Shown here one piece after another: positions 41,734-51,365 of a DNA stretch of 64,000 nt. Below the pieces are notes generated by a model, which ran no database searches, had not been told where the DNA came from, and was given only the letters and a program-made list of their open reading frames with translations. The number at the start of each line of letters is the position of its first letter. Position 1 is the first letter of the stretch. The position numbers and the translations under genes were made by a program. Origin of the DNA: JAAFHB01 sp963677935 (lineage in GTDB: Bacteria > Bacteroidota > Bacteroidia > Bacteroidales > Prolixibacteraceae); contig CAXXEH010000003.1 of NCBI GenBank assembly GCA_963677935.2, positions 5,022,001 through 5,086,000 of the forward strand, read 5' to 3'.

Positions 41734-42516
41734 TTAAAAATCGGAATAATCGGTAGGATAAAGCAATATTTTTACAATTCTCGACACTGTATGCTTATAT
41801 TCATCCAACGCGGAAAGCTTTTTCCAATCAGGATGATTTCTAAAAGCATCCCAATGTGCATCGTGCGCGGTCAAATCTGCAAAAGTTGTCATGTACATCA
41901 GATTAGGCATGGTACTTCCCGAAATCACGGAAGCATAGAAAACCGCATTAAATTCCAGTGATTTAAAGAGTTTAATTTCACCACCTTCATTGAACATTTT
42001 CACTTTCTGTCGGAACAGATAATCTGTTGGACCTTCGTAACTTCTTAGTTCATAGATTCTTTCTTCTGGTTTTGTTTTAAATTTCGGAATAAAGAATAGA
42101 GGCGCCTCAGGGAAAGCTTTTAAGAGGATTGATTCCTTTCTTAGAAACGGAACGTTATCAAAAGGGGCATTTAAAAAGTCAACACCGGCTGTTTGATAAA
42201 TTTTGTCCTTTATAAGCGCCTCCTGCAGTTTATCCAGCTGATCGGGTGAGGTTAAAGGAAGCCAAACAATCATCTGTTTCCCGGAAGTCGTATCTGTGGC
42301 AATTGGTTTAAAGACTCCAACAGTTTTAATTCCTGCACGGTGTAATGCCGGCAGATAGGCATTCTTCAAATAATTATCGACGCGGGCCTCCTGGGTTTTT
42401 CCGTTAAGACGATAAACCTGGATCTGGTAAAAATCGCGTCCAGCAGCGAAAACAAACTGTTCCACAGTAAATAACAAGAAGAAACAGATTACTGATGATT
42501 TCAAGATAGTCTTCAT
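41734..42516 (-). CDS. NIPSNAP-family secreted protein
   Basis: This 260-residue protein has a signal peptide (SSVICFFLLFTVEQFVFAAG) and two NIPSNAP-type ferredoxin-like dimeric alpha/beta-barrel domains. The first begins 'FYQIQVYRLNGKTQEARVDN', the second 'RIYELRSYEGPTDYLFRQKV' and continues 'LMYMTTFADLTAHDAHWDAF'. The duplicated layout is usual in Bacteroidota and Planctomycetes. Biochemical function is unknown. It stands alone, with 412 bp of non-coding DNA upstream. Confidence 0.9.
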   Translation of the reverse strand: MKTILKSSVICFFLLFTVEQFVFAAGRDFYQIQVYRLNGKTQEARVDNYLKNAYLPALHRAGIKTVGVFKPIATDTTSGKQMIVWLPLTSPDQLDKLQEALIKDKIYQTAGVDFLNAPFDNVPFLRKESILLKAFPEAPLFFIPKFKTKPEERIYELRSYEGPTDYLFRQKVKMFNEGGEIKLFKSLEFNAVFYASVISGSTMPNLMYMTTFADLTAHDAHWDAFRNHPDWKKLSALDEYKHTVSRIVKILLYPTDYSDF

Positions 42517-42928
42517 TGTCTGAGTTTTTAGAGATTATTATATTAAGAATATTATTGTCGTTATTCGCTTTTTTGGCTGAAACGGAATATATGGCAGATT
42601 TACCACAATGATCGGTTATTGACTTAAAACCATATCATTAAAGGTAGGATGCTGACTTTCGGATATTCACGCTGACAAAGATTGAAAGGGTTCAAAGGTA
42701 AGAATTAATTGTAAAAAAGATAGGGTATTCTTCTGATTTGGGGAGCAATTCTAGCAGTATTTAACACGAATCAAACGATTTTATTTTGCTGTCAGATTTT
42801 CTCAACAATGTCAAACAAGCACAGTCTAACTACCAAAGAATATCTTGTCCCTTTTATTTTATCTATAGATTCTTACCCGGATAGCAGGTCTTTTTAAATG
42901 GCGAGTACAATTTTTCCCGGGAATTGAA
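42517..42928. other. Intergenic region between ccoI and the NIPSNAP gene (412 bp)
   Basis: No ORF or strong hairpin is seen. On the minus strand TACCTTTG (42700-42693) is an exact TAnnTTTG box, but no -33 TTTG is found at the right distance. It could start a long leader for the NIPSNAP gene, 177 bp away. Confidence 0.4.
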
Positions 42929-45340
42929 TTAATTCTTTTTAACCGTAGTAAGGTTGTTCCGGATGATCCGTCCTGCCAATAATCTTGTTGTAACGGTAGA
43001 GAATGCTACAACTGTTACCGAGCTGACCGGCATAAGAATGGCCGCAACCACGGGAGAGAGGTTACCTGTAAGGGCAATTCCCAGGCCAATAAAGTTATAT
43101 AAAAAAGAGATCGCAAAACTGATTTTAACAACAACGAGCGACTTACGGGCAAAACGAATAAAGTCTGTAAGCCGATGAAACTGTGATGCTTCAATGATGG
43201 CATCACCAGCCGGAGAAAAATGGTAAATATCATCTGCAATAGAAAGAGCTACATCACTTTGCATAAATGCCCCTGAGTCATTTAGTCCATCACCGGTCAT
43301 TAAAACATGACGTCCCTGATTGCGAAGATGGGCTATAAACTCCATTTTTTGATGCGGCTGTTGGTTAAAGAATAGTTTATCTTTTGAGAAGTAGGTTTGA
43401 AGGTAATCCCTCTCAGCCTCGTTATCTCCCGATAATAAATATAAATCGTATTGTTTACCCAATTCTTCAATGACTTTGCTAAATCCCGGACGATATTGAT
43501 TACTAATTTTATAATAGCCTTTAACCTCTTGGTTTACTGAGAGAAATACAGTTGATCCAAATTCATTCAAACCTGATGTGGCTCCACAGACAAACTCCTG
43601 TGAACCTAATTTTAGCTGTTTCCCATCAACGAAGGCAAAAATTCCCTTTCCCGACATCTCGACAAATCCCTGGTTAGGAAGGGGTTGAATATTTGTAAGA
43701 TGGTGGTCAATTGTCTGACTGAGCGGATGGGTGGATTGCTGAACCAATGATTTTACTGCCCTTGATTCCCATTCGGTCAGTTCACCTTCCAGGAAACGGA
43801 TATTACTTTTGTCAGGTTTGGTAAGTGTACCAGTCTTATCGAAAACGATCGTATCAATTTTTGTGAGTTTCTCGATTACCCTGATATTTTTGATATACAT
43901 TCCTTTATTGCCAAGTATCCGCATGGCAGTACCCAAGGTAAAAGGGAGTGACATGGCCAAAGCACATGGACAGGCCACAATAAGCACAGAGGTAAGCACA
44001 AGTATTGAGGTACGAAAATCTCCGATTATCAGCCAGGTCAAAAATCCAATGATGGCGATGGCAATGATGGTTATCGTGAAATATACACTGATTCTATCAA
44101 TCAGGCTGGTTAATGAGCGTTGTGTCGTTGTCCGGGGTTCGGTCTGGTTCCAGAGTTGCGTCAGGTGGCTTTGTTTTACTTCGCGTTCCACCTTAATTGT
44201 TATGGCTCCGCTGGTTTGAATTCCTCCGGCATAAACGAAATCCCCCGGAACTTTTTTAATGGGGACCGATTCCCCGGTAACAAAACTATAATCGATCAAT
44301 GCTGTACCATCAATGAGTATTCCATCGGCCGGTATCAATTCCTTACTTCTGAGAAGAAGTATATCTCCGATAGCAATATCTTCGAGCAGGGTGCTGATAG
44401 GAACTCCGTTTCCCATTTTGGTGACAGCAACGGGGAAATAGGATTTGTAGTCCCTGTCGAACGAAAGTGATTGATAGGTCTTGCCTTGGTACCATTTGCC
44501 GATCAGTAAAAAAAACATAAATCCGGCGAGGGTATCCGAATATCCTGGTCCGCGTGAAGAAAGTACCTCATAGCAGGTAACAAAAAAGAGGGTCAAAATC
44601 CCCAGTGCAATTGGTAAGTCAATGTTAATAATCCCTCTCCTAAGGTTTTTCCAGGCAGAGATGATGTAATCGCTACCGCTGTAAAAAACAAGCGGAATTG
44701 TCAGAACAAGACCGATGTAGTGAAGAAATGTTCCCAGGGAGTCACCTAAAGGTTTGCCGTTAAAATACTCGGGTAAACTATACAACATCACATTCCCGAA
44801 AATAAATCCGGCAACACCTATTTTATAGAATAACGTCCGGTCTATCGAATGGATATCCTTTTTTTCCAATGTTTTAAGTGAGATATCGGGAATATAATGG
44901 ATCGAAACCAAAAGCTCCACTACAGCGCGCAACGAAATTTCTGTGGTATTAAAGTTCACAGTTACTTCCTTTTTGATAAAGTTGACGGATGACTGCTTAA
45001 CTCCTCTGTTCAGCTTGTTGAGGTGCTCGAGTAACCAGATGCACGAAACGCAGTGAATGGATGGGATGTAAAAAGTGATCCTGGCAGTATCGCCTTCGAA
45101 GAACTCATACATCTTTTGTTTTACCTCTTCTTTATCCAGAAAGGCATATTTTCCTTTGTGACCCGTATCTTCGATTCGTACGCCAGGGGAGCTCTCAAGG
45201 GTATAATATTGTTGAAGTTTATTTTCGTTCAGCAGTTGGTAAACCTGTTTGCAACCAAAGCAGCAGAATTTCTTTTGGCTGTAGACGACAGGTTCTTTAC
45301 CGCAATCGGCGCCACAATGGATACAAACGTTCTCAGTCAT
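42929..45340 (-). CDS. ccoI: cbb3 oxidase-associated copper P-type ATPase CcoI (FixI)
   Basis: This 803-residue P1B ATPase has an N-terminal cysteine-rich metal-binding region (CIHCGADCG, then CCFGCKQVY) and an HMA domain with HCVSCIWLLEHL. Membrane helices follow, including the CPC transport motif in 'LIVACPCALAMS', the phosphorylation site DKTGT and the hinge GDGLNDSGA. CcoI supplies copper for the CuB centre of cbb3 oxidase. It is the last gene of the minus-strand cco operon, 16 bp after the SafE-like gene. Confidence 0.95.
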   Translation of the reverse strand: MTENVCIHCGADCGKEPVVYSQKKFCCFGCKQVYQLLNENKLQQYYTLESSPGVRIEDTGHKGKYAFLDKEEVKQKMYEFFEGDTARITFYIPSIHCVSCIWLLEHLNKLNRGVKQSSVNFIKKEVTVNFNTTEISLRAVVELLVSIHYIPDISLKTLEKKDIHSIDRTLFYKIGVAGFIFGNVMLYSLPEYFNGKPLGDSLGTFLHYIGLVLTIPLVFYSGSDYIISAWKNLRRGIINIDLPIALGILTLFFVTCYEVLSSRGPGYSDTLAGFMFFLLIGKWYQGKTYQSLSFDRDYKSYFPVAVTKMGNGVPISTLLEDIAIGDILLLRSKELIPADGILIDGTALIDYSFVTGESVPIKKVPGDFVYAGGIQTSGAITIKVEREVKQSHLTQLWNQTEPRTTTQRSLTSLIDRISVYFTITIIAIAIIGFLTWLIIGDFRTSILVLTSVLIVACPCALAMSLPFTLGTAMRILGNKGMYIKNIRVIEKLTKIDTIVFDKTGTLTKPDKSNIRFLEGELTEWESRAVKSLVQQSTHPLSQTIDHHLTNIQPLPNQGFVEMSGKGIFAFVDGKQLKLGSQEFVCGATSGLNEFGSTVFLSVNQEVKGYYKISNQYRPGFSKVIEELGKQYDLYLLSGDNEAERDYLQTYFSKDKLFFNQQPHQKMEFIAHLRNQGRHVLMTGDGLNDSGAFMQSDVALSIADDIYHFSPAGDAIIEASQFHRLTDFIRFARKSLVVVKISFAISFLYNFIGLGIALTGNLSPVVAAILMPVSSVTVVAFSTVTTRLLAGRIIRNNLTTVKKN

Positions 45341-45356
45341 TGATTAGATATTAATA

Positions 45357-46121
45357 CTATTTTCCCTTTGTGTCTGGCTGACAACAGGAGTGTTTAACAG
45401 CATCGGAGGCCTTCCTCGGGGCAGAACTGTTCATGTGAGTGGCAGGTGTTAGTTTTTCTGCCGGTGGACTTAGAAAAGGAATTCCCAGGGTAAGGCCGCG
45501 CAAAATAAACAGGGCGCCGATAATTACGATCAGAAAGGGAACCACCTTGTTAATTTTATTGCGGATTGCAATGCTGAACAGGTTTCCGGCCCACGAAATT
45601 GCCAGCATCATGGGAAGGGTTCCTAATCCAAATAAGATCATAAACGCAATCGCATAATAGAAATTTCCGGTGCCGATAGCGCCAGCGATTGCCAGATAGA
45701 CTAAACCACAGGGTAACAATCCGTTCAATAATCCAATCAGAAACAGTCCGCGGAAGGAGCGCATCTTAAATAGCTGTTGAATAGCCCGTCGAAGTGGAGT
45801 GGTAAAGAACTCTAAATTCCCCTGTAACCGGTTTTTAAAAAGCCAGGGGAGGAGTACTGAAAGAATCATGAAACTACCCATTGATATCGAGATTACCTGT
45901 TGAAATCCAAGCAGGTGAAATCCATGACCAATCAATCCAAAGCAGGCGCCCATCACTCCATAGGTGATCGTCCTTCCGATATTGTAGAGTAGGCCACCAG
46001 CTGTTTTTTGCCAGAAGTTATCTCCCCTCAAAGGGAGACTTAGCGCAATCGGGCCACACATTCCAATGCAATGAAAACTACCCATCACACCTAAAACGAA
46101 AGCTGAGATTAAAATTTCCAT
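45357..46121 (-). CDS. SafE/UreH-like membrane protein associated with cbb3 oxidase
   Basis: This 254-residue protein has about six transmembrane helices. It starts ILISAFVLGVMGSFHCIGMC, with the His/Cys-containing 'GSFHCIGMCGPIAL' signature of the sulfite exporter TauE/SafE, UreH-like (DsbD_2-type) family found beside ccoGH in many genomes. The tail 'CCQPDTKGK' adds cysteines. A role in metal handling or maturation of the oxidase is inferred from position. It is 3 bp from fixH. Confidence 0.88.
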   Translation of the reverse strand: MEILISAFVLGVMGSFHCIGMCGPIALSLPLRGDNFWQKTAGGLLYNIGRTITYGVMGACFGLIGHGFHLLGFQQVISISMGSFMILSVLLPWLFKNRLQGNLEFFTTPLRRAIQQLFKMRSFRGLFLIGLLNGLLPCGLVYLAIAGAIGTGNFYYAIAFMILFGLGTLPMMLAISWAGNLFSIAIRNKINKVVPFLIVIIGALFILRGLTLGIPFLSPPAEKLTPATHMNSSAPRKASDAVKHSCCQPDTKGK

Positions 46122-46124
46122 ATG

Positions 46125-46565
46125 CTATTCAATAAAAAAATCCTTTTCAATCAGATAGCTTTTGCGGTCGTGACTCCAAGTGAATTGAACCTGATATCTT
46201 CCAATGGCGAGATGTTCTTTACCAATGATTAATGAATCAGAACGGAGGGTTACCCAAAATTGATAATCCAATTTTTTATCAGATGGCCGGTAAAAATAGA
46301 TGTGTAAACTATCGGTCATCTGATTGATCGATTTTGAAAACCTGGCTATCAGTTTGGAGTTATGGTTTAAAAGCTGAATGCTATCATTATAAACAGATGA
46401 CCGGTTTGTAATCTCCATCTGATTGGTAAAATCGGCCCCCTTTTCATAATAGTCATTGGTTACCAGATCGTTATTTTGCCTGAAGGAAAATACGATGAAT
46501 ACAATCGCCAATGTTAAGAATCCCATTAAAAAAATAAATATACTTTGTCCCCAGTTTAATTTCAC
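46125..46565 (-). CDS. fixH: FixH/CcoH family protein
   Basis: This 146-residue protein has one N-terminal membrane helix ('FIFLMGFLTLAIVFIVFS') and a periplasmic beta domain. Family signs are 'NDYYEKGADFTNQMEITNRS' (NDYYEKG) and 'IYFYRPSDKKLDYQF'. FixH/CcoH is required for a stable cbb3 complex. It lies between ccoG and the SafE-like gene in the usual order. Confidence 0.92.
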   Translation of the reverse strand: MKLNWGQSIFIFLMGFLTLAIVFIVFSFRQNNDLVTNDYYEKGADFTNQMEITNRSSVYNDSIQLLNHNSKLIARFSKSINQMTDSLHIYFYRPSDKKLDYQFWVTLRSDSLIIGKEHLAIGRYQVQFTWSHDRKSYLIEKDFFIE

Positions 46566-46613
46566 TCGTATAAAGTTTAATTAATTCATTAATATTTAGA
46601 TTATTGATCCGAG

Positions 46614-46673
46614 TGGAACCCTCATTGATTTATACCTTGCCTTTTGAGAATGGACGTTCATGAGGGTTTCATC
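46614..46673. repeat. Inverted repeat between ccoG and fixH, related to 22398-22455
   Basis: TGGAACCCTCAT (46614-46625) pairs with ATGAGGGTTTCA (46660-46671) with one mismatch across a 34-nt spacer. The right part shares 17 of 18 bases with the copy upstream of panC. Confidence 0.55.
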
Positions 46674-46680
46674 AACTCTT

Positions 46681-48051
46681 TTATTTCTCAGGCCCAAGAA
46701 AATTGGTAAAATATTTTTCGAGAAGTGTCTCCCCTTCAAAAATTCCCAGTTCAATCGATGTACTTTTCCCTGTTAACGATTTCTTATTTAGATTTACAAT
46801 TAATACACTCTCAAGTACGCCCTGTGTTTTAAGTAATGTTTGTCCTGTAGCAAGCTGGACACTGCCCGATGCAGGTGTTAATATTTTTAAATTCAGATTT
46901 TTGTCAGATTTAGTCTTGTTGATGATCTTTACCATATACAAATTTGAATAGGTAGCTGAATCGACCTGCTGATAGATTGAGCCGGAAACGCGCAATATGG
47001 TTGCCTCAATTGGTTTACGATTTCCAATGGTTATCGCTAAAATAACGATTAAAACTGCCAATACTGCTGAATAAGAATAGGTACGGCCATTAAGGACTGA
47101 TCGTATACCGCTTTCAATTCCCTGTACTGAATCAAATCGGATCAGATTTGGCGTCTTGTTAATCTTTTTCATCACGATATTGCATTCGTCGATGCAGGCA
47201 GTACAGTTGATACATTCGAGCTGGCTGCCATTCTTTATGTCAATGCCTGTTGGACACACAGCGATACACTGATTACAGTCGATACAATCTCCACTGTTTT
47301 TTGACCCGCGTGGTTCCCCTCTTTTATAGTCGTATATAACAGCAATTGAGCGGGAATCGAGCAAAACACCCTGAAGCCGGCCATAAGGGCAGATCATGGT
47401 GCAGACCTGTTCCCTGAAAAAGGCGTAAATCCAATAATAAAAAAGGGAGATCCCAAACATAATGGTAAAACCCAGCCAATTCTCATGAATGGGGGCGGTA
47501 ATAATTTCAAGTAACCGATCAGGTCCGATGACCCAGTTTAAAAATATATTGGTGATCAGCACTGAAACAATCAGGAATACAGCATGTTTCGCGATTTTTC
47601 GAAAGAAGGTACGTGCGGTCATGATAGGCTGTTTATGCCCCTTTCGGTAATTTCCATCGAAAAGATATTCGATGCGGCGGTAGATCATCTCCAGAAATAC
47701 GGTCTGAGGGCAGGCCCAACCACACCACAATCTGCCATAAATCACGGTAAACAATACGATAAATACCACCGTAATGGCCATGATTAATGCCATCAGATAG
47801 GAATCCTGTGCCCAGATGATCTGCCCAAAAATCGAGAATTTTCGGTTGGCAATATCAAAGAGCATTAAAGGGTTCCCATTTATCTTAATAAATGGCGCCA
47901 GTACCAGAAAAGAGATTGCAATCCAACCTACTATTGTGCGACGATTGTACCATTTCCCCTGAGGTTGTTTTGCATAAATCCATTTTCGTTGGCCCGTTTC
48001 AGTAATGTTGATTGGGCGATCCCGAAAGGTGGATGGGGTTTCTAATTCCAT
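46681..48051 (-). CDS. ccoG: cbb3 oxidase assembly iron-sulfur protein CcoG (FixG)
   Basis: This 456-residue membrane protein has several helices (FLVLAPFIKINGNPLMLFDI region) and the 'RLWCGWACPQTVFLEMIYRR' motif. It then has two ferredoxin clusters (CIDCNQCIAVCPTGIDI, CINCTACIDECN) and a C-terminal Ig-like periplasmic domain. CcoG reduces Cu(II) to Cu(I) for oxidase assembly. It is 32 bp after ccoP and precedes fixH. Confidence 0.96.
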   Translation of the reverse strand: MELETPSTFRDRPINITETGQRKWIYAKQPQGKWYNRRTIVGWIAISFLVLAPFIKINGNPLMLFDIANRKFSIFGQIIWAQDSYLMALIMAITVVFIVLFTVIYGRLWCGWACPQTVFLEMIYRRIEYLFDGNYRKGHKQPIMTARTFFRKIAKHAVFLIVSVLITNIFLNWVIGPDRLLEIITAPIHENWLGFTIMFGISLFYYWIYAFFREQVCTMICPYGRLQGVLLDSRSIAVIYDYKRGEPRGSKNSGDCIDCNQCIAVCPTGIDIKNGSQLECINCTACIDECNIVMKKINKTPNLIRFDSVQGIESGIRSVLNGRTYSYSAVLAVLIVILAITIGNRKPIEATILRVSGSIYQQVDSATYSNLYMVKIINKTKSDKNLNLKILTPASGSVQLATGQTLLKTQGVLESVLIVNLNKKSLTGKSTSIELGIFEGETLLEKYFTNFLGPEK

Positions 48052-48083
48052 TTTTATGGTTCAGTTGACAGAATATTTCAGAA

Positions 48084-48674
48084 TTATGGTTTGCATTCGA
48101 CACCCTGCGGTGCTTTGGGATTCGCCGGATTGCTCCCCACCAGGTTTTTCCTGATATACAAGGCGATATTTTTAATCTCATCCTGTGTGAGCATGTTTTT
48201 GAAAGGGGTCATCCCTTTTTCCGGTTTTCCTTCGGCTATCATATGGATCACATTCTCTTCAGCACATCCGTTCAACCAATAATTGTCTGTCAGGTTGGGA
48301 CCAATCTGGTTTCCTTCACCTTTCATCCCATGACAGGCAATACACCCTTTTTGGGTGAAGAGTTTTGCACCGGCAGCTAGTTTCTCCTGTTCGCCCATTA
48401 CGACTCCACCGGTTGATGCTTCCTGTTTTTGTTTTTTTTCCTGTTCAAAAGCGGCAGATTTCCGGTTGTACTCGCTCACCTGGTCTTTTCCGTTGCCGGG
48501 ATAACCGAAATAGGTGATCAGGTAGAAAAGCGAAAATCCGAAGGTGGCTATAAAAATCAATAAAATCCAGTTAGGCGCAGGGTTATTTAACTCTGTGATC
48601 CCATCAAAATCGTGTCCTTCGTGTTCCGTATGTTCTATGGCATCACCGCTGGTGATCTTATCTTTTTCTTTCAT
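48084..48674 (-). CDS. ccoP: cbb3 oxidase subunit CcoP, single-haem form
   Basis: This 196-residue protein has the CcoP N-terminal segment ('DGITELNNPAPNWILLIFIA', one membrane helix to about residue 57) and one cytochrome c domain with CIACH at 111-115 and a Met ligand near 'GMTPFKNML'. Textbook CcoP has two haem c sites and about 300 residues; here only one CxxCH exists and the frame is intact. The ATGAAA start lies at the end of hairpin element copy C. Confidence 0.93.
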   Translation of the reverse strand: MKEKDKITSGDAIEHTEHEGHDFDGITELNNPAPNWILLIFIATFGFSLFYLITYFGYPGNGKDQVSEYNRKSAAFEQEKKQKQEASTGGVVMGEQEKLAAGAKLFTQKGCIACHGMKGEGNQIGPNLTDNYWLNGCAEENVIHMIAEGKPEKGMTPFKNMLTQDEIKNIALYIRKNLVGSNPANPKAPQGVECKP

Positions 48675-48768
48675 CTGTAAATAATTTATTTTTTAAAGGT
48701 CAGATGGAATAGCCATGGTAATATTTTCATTTCGGTTTGTGATTTCTCAACCATGGCTATTTCATTTG
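48675..48768. repeat. Dispersed hairpin element, copy C (upstream of ccoP)
   Basis: The leader TGTAAATAATTTA-type segment (48678-48700) adjoins the ccoP start codon (48672-48674). The arms CAGATGGAATAGCCATGG (48701-48718) and CCATGGCTATTTCATTTG (48751-48768) enclose the short inner segment (subtype 1). It sits inside the cco operon, between ccoQ and ccoP. Confidence 0.9.
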
Positions 48769-48775
48769 TATACGA

Positions 48776-48967
48776 TTAAATTTCATTTGATTCCAAATTG
48801 TCATCATCAAGGATTGAACTTTTGAACTTCTCCAAATCCTTTTTGGGGATTTTCATGGTCCGGTAAAGGACGACGAAATAAAGTACAATAAAAATGAACA
48901 ATCCAACAATATAAAAGTATTGAATACCTTGTACATCTTTAAGAACGTCTCCAACAAAACTCATCAT
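48776..48967 (-). CDS. ccoQ: CcoQ-like small cbb3 oxidase subunit
   Basis: This 63-residue protein has one transmembrane helix ('IQYFYIVGLFIFIVLYFVVL') followed by basic and acidic residues. Its size, topology and place between ccoNO and ccoP identify it as the CcoQ-type subunit that stabilises the complex. Sequence conservation in this family is low, so the call relies on context. Confidence 0.82.
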   Translation of the reverse strand: MMSFVGDVLKDVQGIQYFYIVGLFIFIVLYFVVLYRTMKIPKKDLEKFKSSILDDDNLESNEI

Positions 48968-48987
48968 CGCCGGTTTTAGGTGGTCAG

Positions 48988-51126
48988 TTATTTTTTCTGG
49001 TTGGCAGGCGAGATGTCCCTGCCTAATTTATGCAAATAGGCAATCATTGCAACAATCTCTTTATCAGCTGCTACATCTGCCCCGGAGGCTTTTAGCTCAT
49101 CTGCAATCTTCTGAGCCTGTTCCCGGTAGTCGGCAACCGCTTTCTGATCGTAGTCCTTTGGATAGGGAACACCAAGGGTTTGCATCACCCTGATTTTTAC
49201 AGGAATCTGACTTAAGTTCACCGTATTCTTAGCTAACCAGGGATATGCTGGCATAATGGTTTGCGGATTAATTTCCTTTGGTTTGGTAAAGTGATTATAA
49301 TGCCAGATGGCTGTTTTATAGGTTGAGCTTCCAACATAACCTGCGCGTGCAAGATCGGGACCGGTACGGCGTGACCCCCACTGGAACGGATGGTCGTAGA
49401 TGAACTCTCCGATTTTGGAATACTCGCCATAACGGTCTGTTTCCCATCTCAAAGGTCTTACTTGTTGCGAGTGGCAATTGTAACATCCATTGCTGATATA
49501 GATATCCCTACCTGCCAATTCAAGGGGAGAGTAAGGGGTAACTGAAGCTATTTTGGGGATATTCGATTCTATTTTTAGCATCGGAATGATTTCAACTGCA
49601 CCACCAATCGCAAGTGCGATAAATACCAGAACGGCAAAGACAACCCCTTTTCTTTCGATCAGGCGATGGAGTGATTCTCCATATTTACGGGCAGAGGAGT
49701 CTGTCAGCACAGGAGCTTCGGTCGCTTCATCATCAACAAGATTTCCGGCCTGAATTGTTTTGATCATATTATAGAAAAACATCAGAAATCCAATCAAAAA
49801 TAGCAAACCACCCAATATCCGGGCGTGGTACATTGGCATAATCTGGGTAGTAGTTTCCAGGAAGTTCGGGTAAGCCAACAAGCCATTTGGAGTATATTCG
49901 CGCAACATCAGCCATTGGGTGATGCCAGCCCAGTAAAGGGGAATTGCAAAGAGGAGGATTCCCAGGGTTGCAATCCAGAAATGGGTATTTGCCAGTTTTT
50001 TCGAATACAACGGAGTTCTGAAAAGTTTTGGAACAAGCCAGTAAAACATTCCGAAGATTAAGCCGCCATTCCATCCCATCCCGGCGATATGTGTATGAGC
50101 GATGGTCCAGTCAGTAAAATGACTGATTGCATTAACACTTTTAAGTGACATCATTGGTCCTTCAAAGGTTGCCATACCATAAGCAGTCAATGCTACCACC
50201 ATAAATTTCAGTTCTGCATTGTCGCGTACTTTATCCCATGCTCCACGCAGGGTCAATAAACCGTTGATCATTCCACCCCATGACGGTGCGATCAGCATGA
50301 TTGAGAAAGTTACCCCCAATGCCTGTACCCAGTCAGGTAATGCCTGATAGAGTAAATGGTGCGGCCCGGACCACATGTATAGGAAAATCAATGTCCAGAA
50401 ATGGACGATCGAAAGTTGGTAGGAATAAATAGGACGGTTTGAGGCTTTTGGAAGGTAGTAATACATCAGACCAAGCCATGGTGTTGTCAGGAAGAAAGCA
50501 ACTGCATTATGTCCATACCACCACTGAACCACTGCATCCTGGGCCCCGGCATAAACCGGATAACTTTTGAGAAGAGAGAAGGGAATTTCAATGCTGTTTA
50601 CGATGTGTAAAACGGCTACCCCCAAAAAGGTAGCCAGATACCACCACACCGAAGCATAAATATGTTTTACCCTTCGTTTCAGGATCGTTCCGATCATATT
50701 CCATCCAAAGGTCACCCAGATAACGGCAATTAAAAGATCTATGGGCCATTCCAGTTCAGCATATTCTTTCCCGGAAGTAAACCCCGTCAACAGGGTTAAT
50801 GCTGCCAGGAGAATGATCAACTGCCATCCCCAGAAATGGATCTTACTTAAAACATCATTAAACAACCGGGCTTTTAAAACCCGTTGCAGGGAGTAATAAA
50901 TGCCAGCAAACATGGCATTCCCAATAAATGCAAAAATAACCGCATTGGTATGTAATGGCCGCGTACGACCAAAAGAGGTATATTCCAACCCCAGGTTAAA
51001 TGCAGGAAACGCTAATTGTAAAGCGATTAATAACCCAACTATGAGGGCAACTGCTCCCCATATCATCGTGGCTATTATAAAATACTTTACTGTTTTGTTG
51101 TCATAATTAAACTGCTGTACTTCCAT
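48988..51126 (-). CDS. ccoNO: Fused cbb3 oxidase subunits I and II (CcoN-CcoO)
   Basis: This 712-residue protein joins CcoN (about 1-470) and CcoO (about 510-712). The N part has the haem-copper oxidase core with 'RTRPLHTNAVIFAFIGNAMF', 'QWWYGHNAVAFFLTTPWLG' and 'WTIAHTHIAGMGWNGGLIFG' for haem and CuB ligands. The C part starts with a membrane anchor and has one haem c site CYNCHSQQ plus 'GPDLARAGYVGSSTY'. The fused form occurs in many Bacteroidota. It is the catalytic unit of a high-oxygen-affinity terminal oxidase. It is followed by ccoQ and preceded by ccoS. Confidence 0.96.
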   Translation of the reverse strand: MEVQQFNYDNKTVKYFIIATMIWGAVALIVGLLIALQLAFPAFNLGLEYTSFGRTRPLHTNAVIFAFIGNAMFAGIYYSLQRVLKARLFNDVLSKIHFWGWQLIILLAALTLLTGFTSGKEYAELEWPIDLLIAVIWVTFGWNMIGTILKRRVKHIYASVWWYLATFLGVAVLHIVNSIEIPFSLLKSYPVYAGAQDAVVQWWYGHNAVAFFLTTPWLGLMYYYLPKASNRPIYSYQLSIVHFWTLIFLYMWSGPHHLLYQALPDWVQALGVTFSIMLIAPSWGGMINGLLTLRGAWDKVRDNAELKFMVVALTAYGMATFEGPMMSLKSVNAISHFTDWTIAHTHIAGMGWNGGLIFGMFYWLVPKLFRTPLYSKKLANTHFWIATLGILLFAIPLYWAGITQWLMLREYTPNGLLAYPNFLETTTQIMPMYHARILGGLLFLIGFLMFFYNMIKTIQAGNLVDDEATEAPVLTDSSARKYGESLHRLIERKGVVFAVLVFIALAIGGAVEIIPMLKIESNIPKIASVTPYSPLELAGRDIYISNGCYNCHSQQVRPLRWETDRYGEYSKIGEFIYDHPFQWGSRRTGPDLARAGYVGSSTYKTAIWHYNHFTKPKEINPQTIMPAYPWLAKNTVNLSQIPVKIRVMQTLGVPYPKDYDQKAVADYREQAQKIADELKASGADVAADKEIVAMIAYLHKLGRDISPANQKK

Positions 51127-51179
51127 AATGTAGGTGTTTGTCTAACTTAATGCCTGATTAGTTCAAATTTGATATTGAA

Positions 51180-51365
51180 TTACTTATGAGTCTCCGTTTC
51201 CTTTTCTGTTTCAACATCAGTAATCTCGTCCTCGTCAAATAAAATCCTGACTGACGGGGTGAATGTATCGTCGTACTGTCCGTTTTTAACGGCCCAAATA
51301 AACAGAAACAGAAAGACCATTGCAGCCAGCAGACTAACCCCAATGAGTAAAAACATGATGTTCAT
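51180..51365 (-). CDS. ccoS: cbb3 oxidase assembly protein CcoS
   Basis: This 61-residue protein has one N-terminal membrane helix ('MFLLIGVSLLAAMVFLFLFI') and the family's 'WAVKNGQYDDTFTPSVRILFDED', where 'GQYDD' is diagnostic. CcoS is needed for cofactor insertion. It is the first gene of the minus-strand cco operon, 53 bp before ccoNO. Confidence 0.95.
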   Translation of the reverse strand: MNIMFLLIGVSLLAAMVFLFLFIWAVKNGQYDDTFTPSVRILFDEDEITDVETEKETETHK

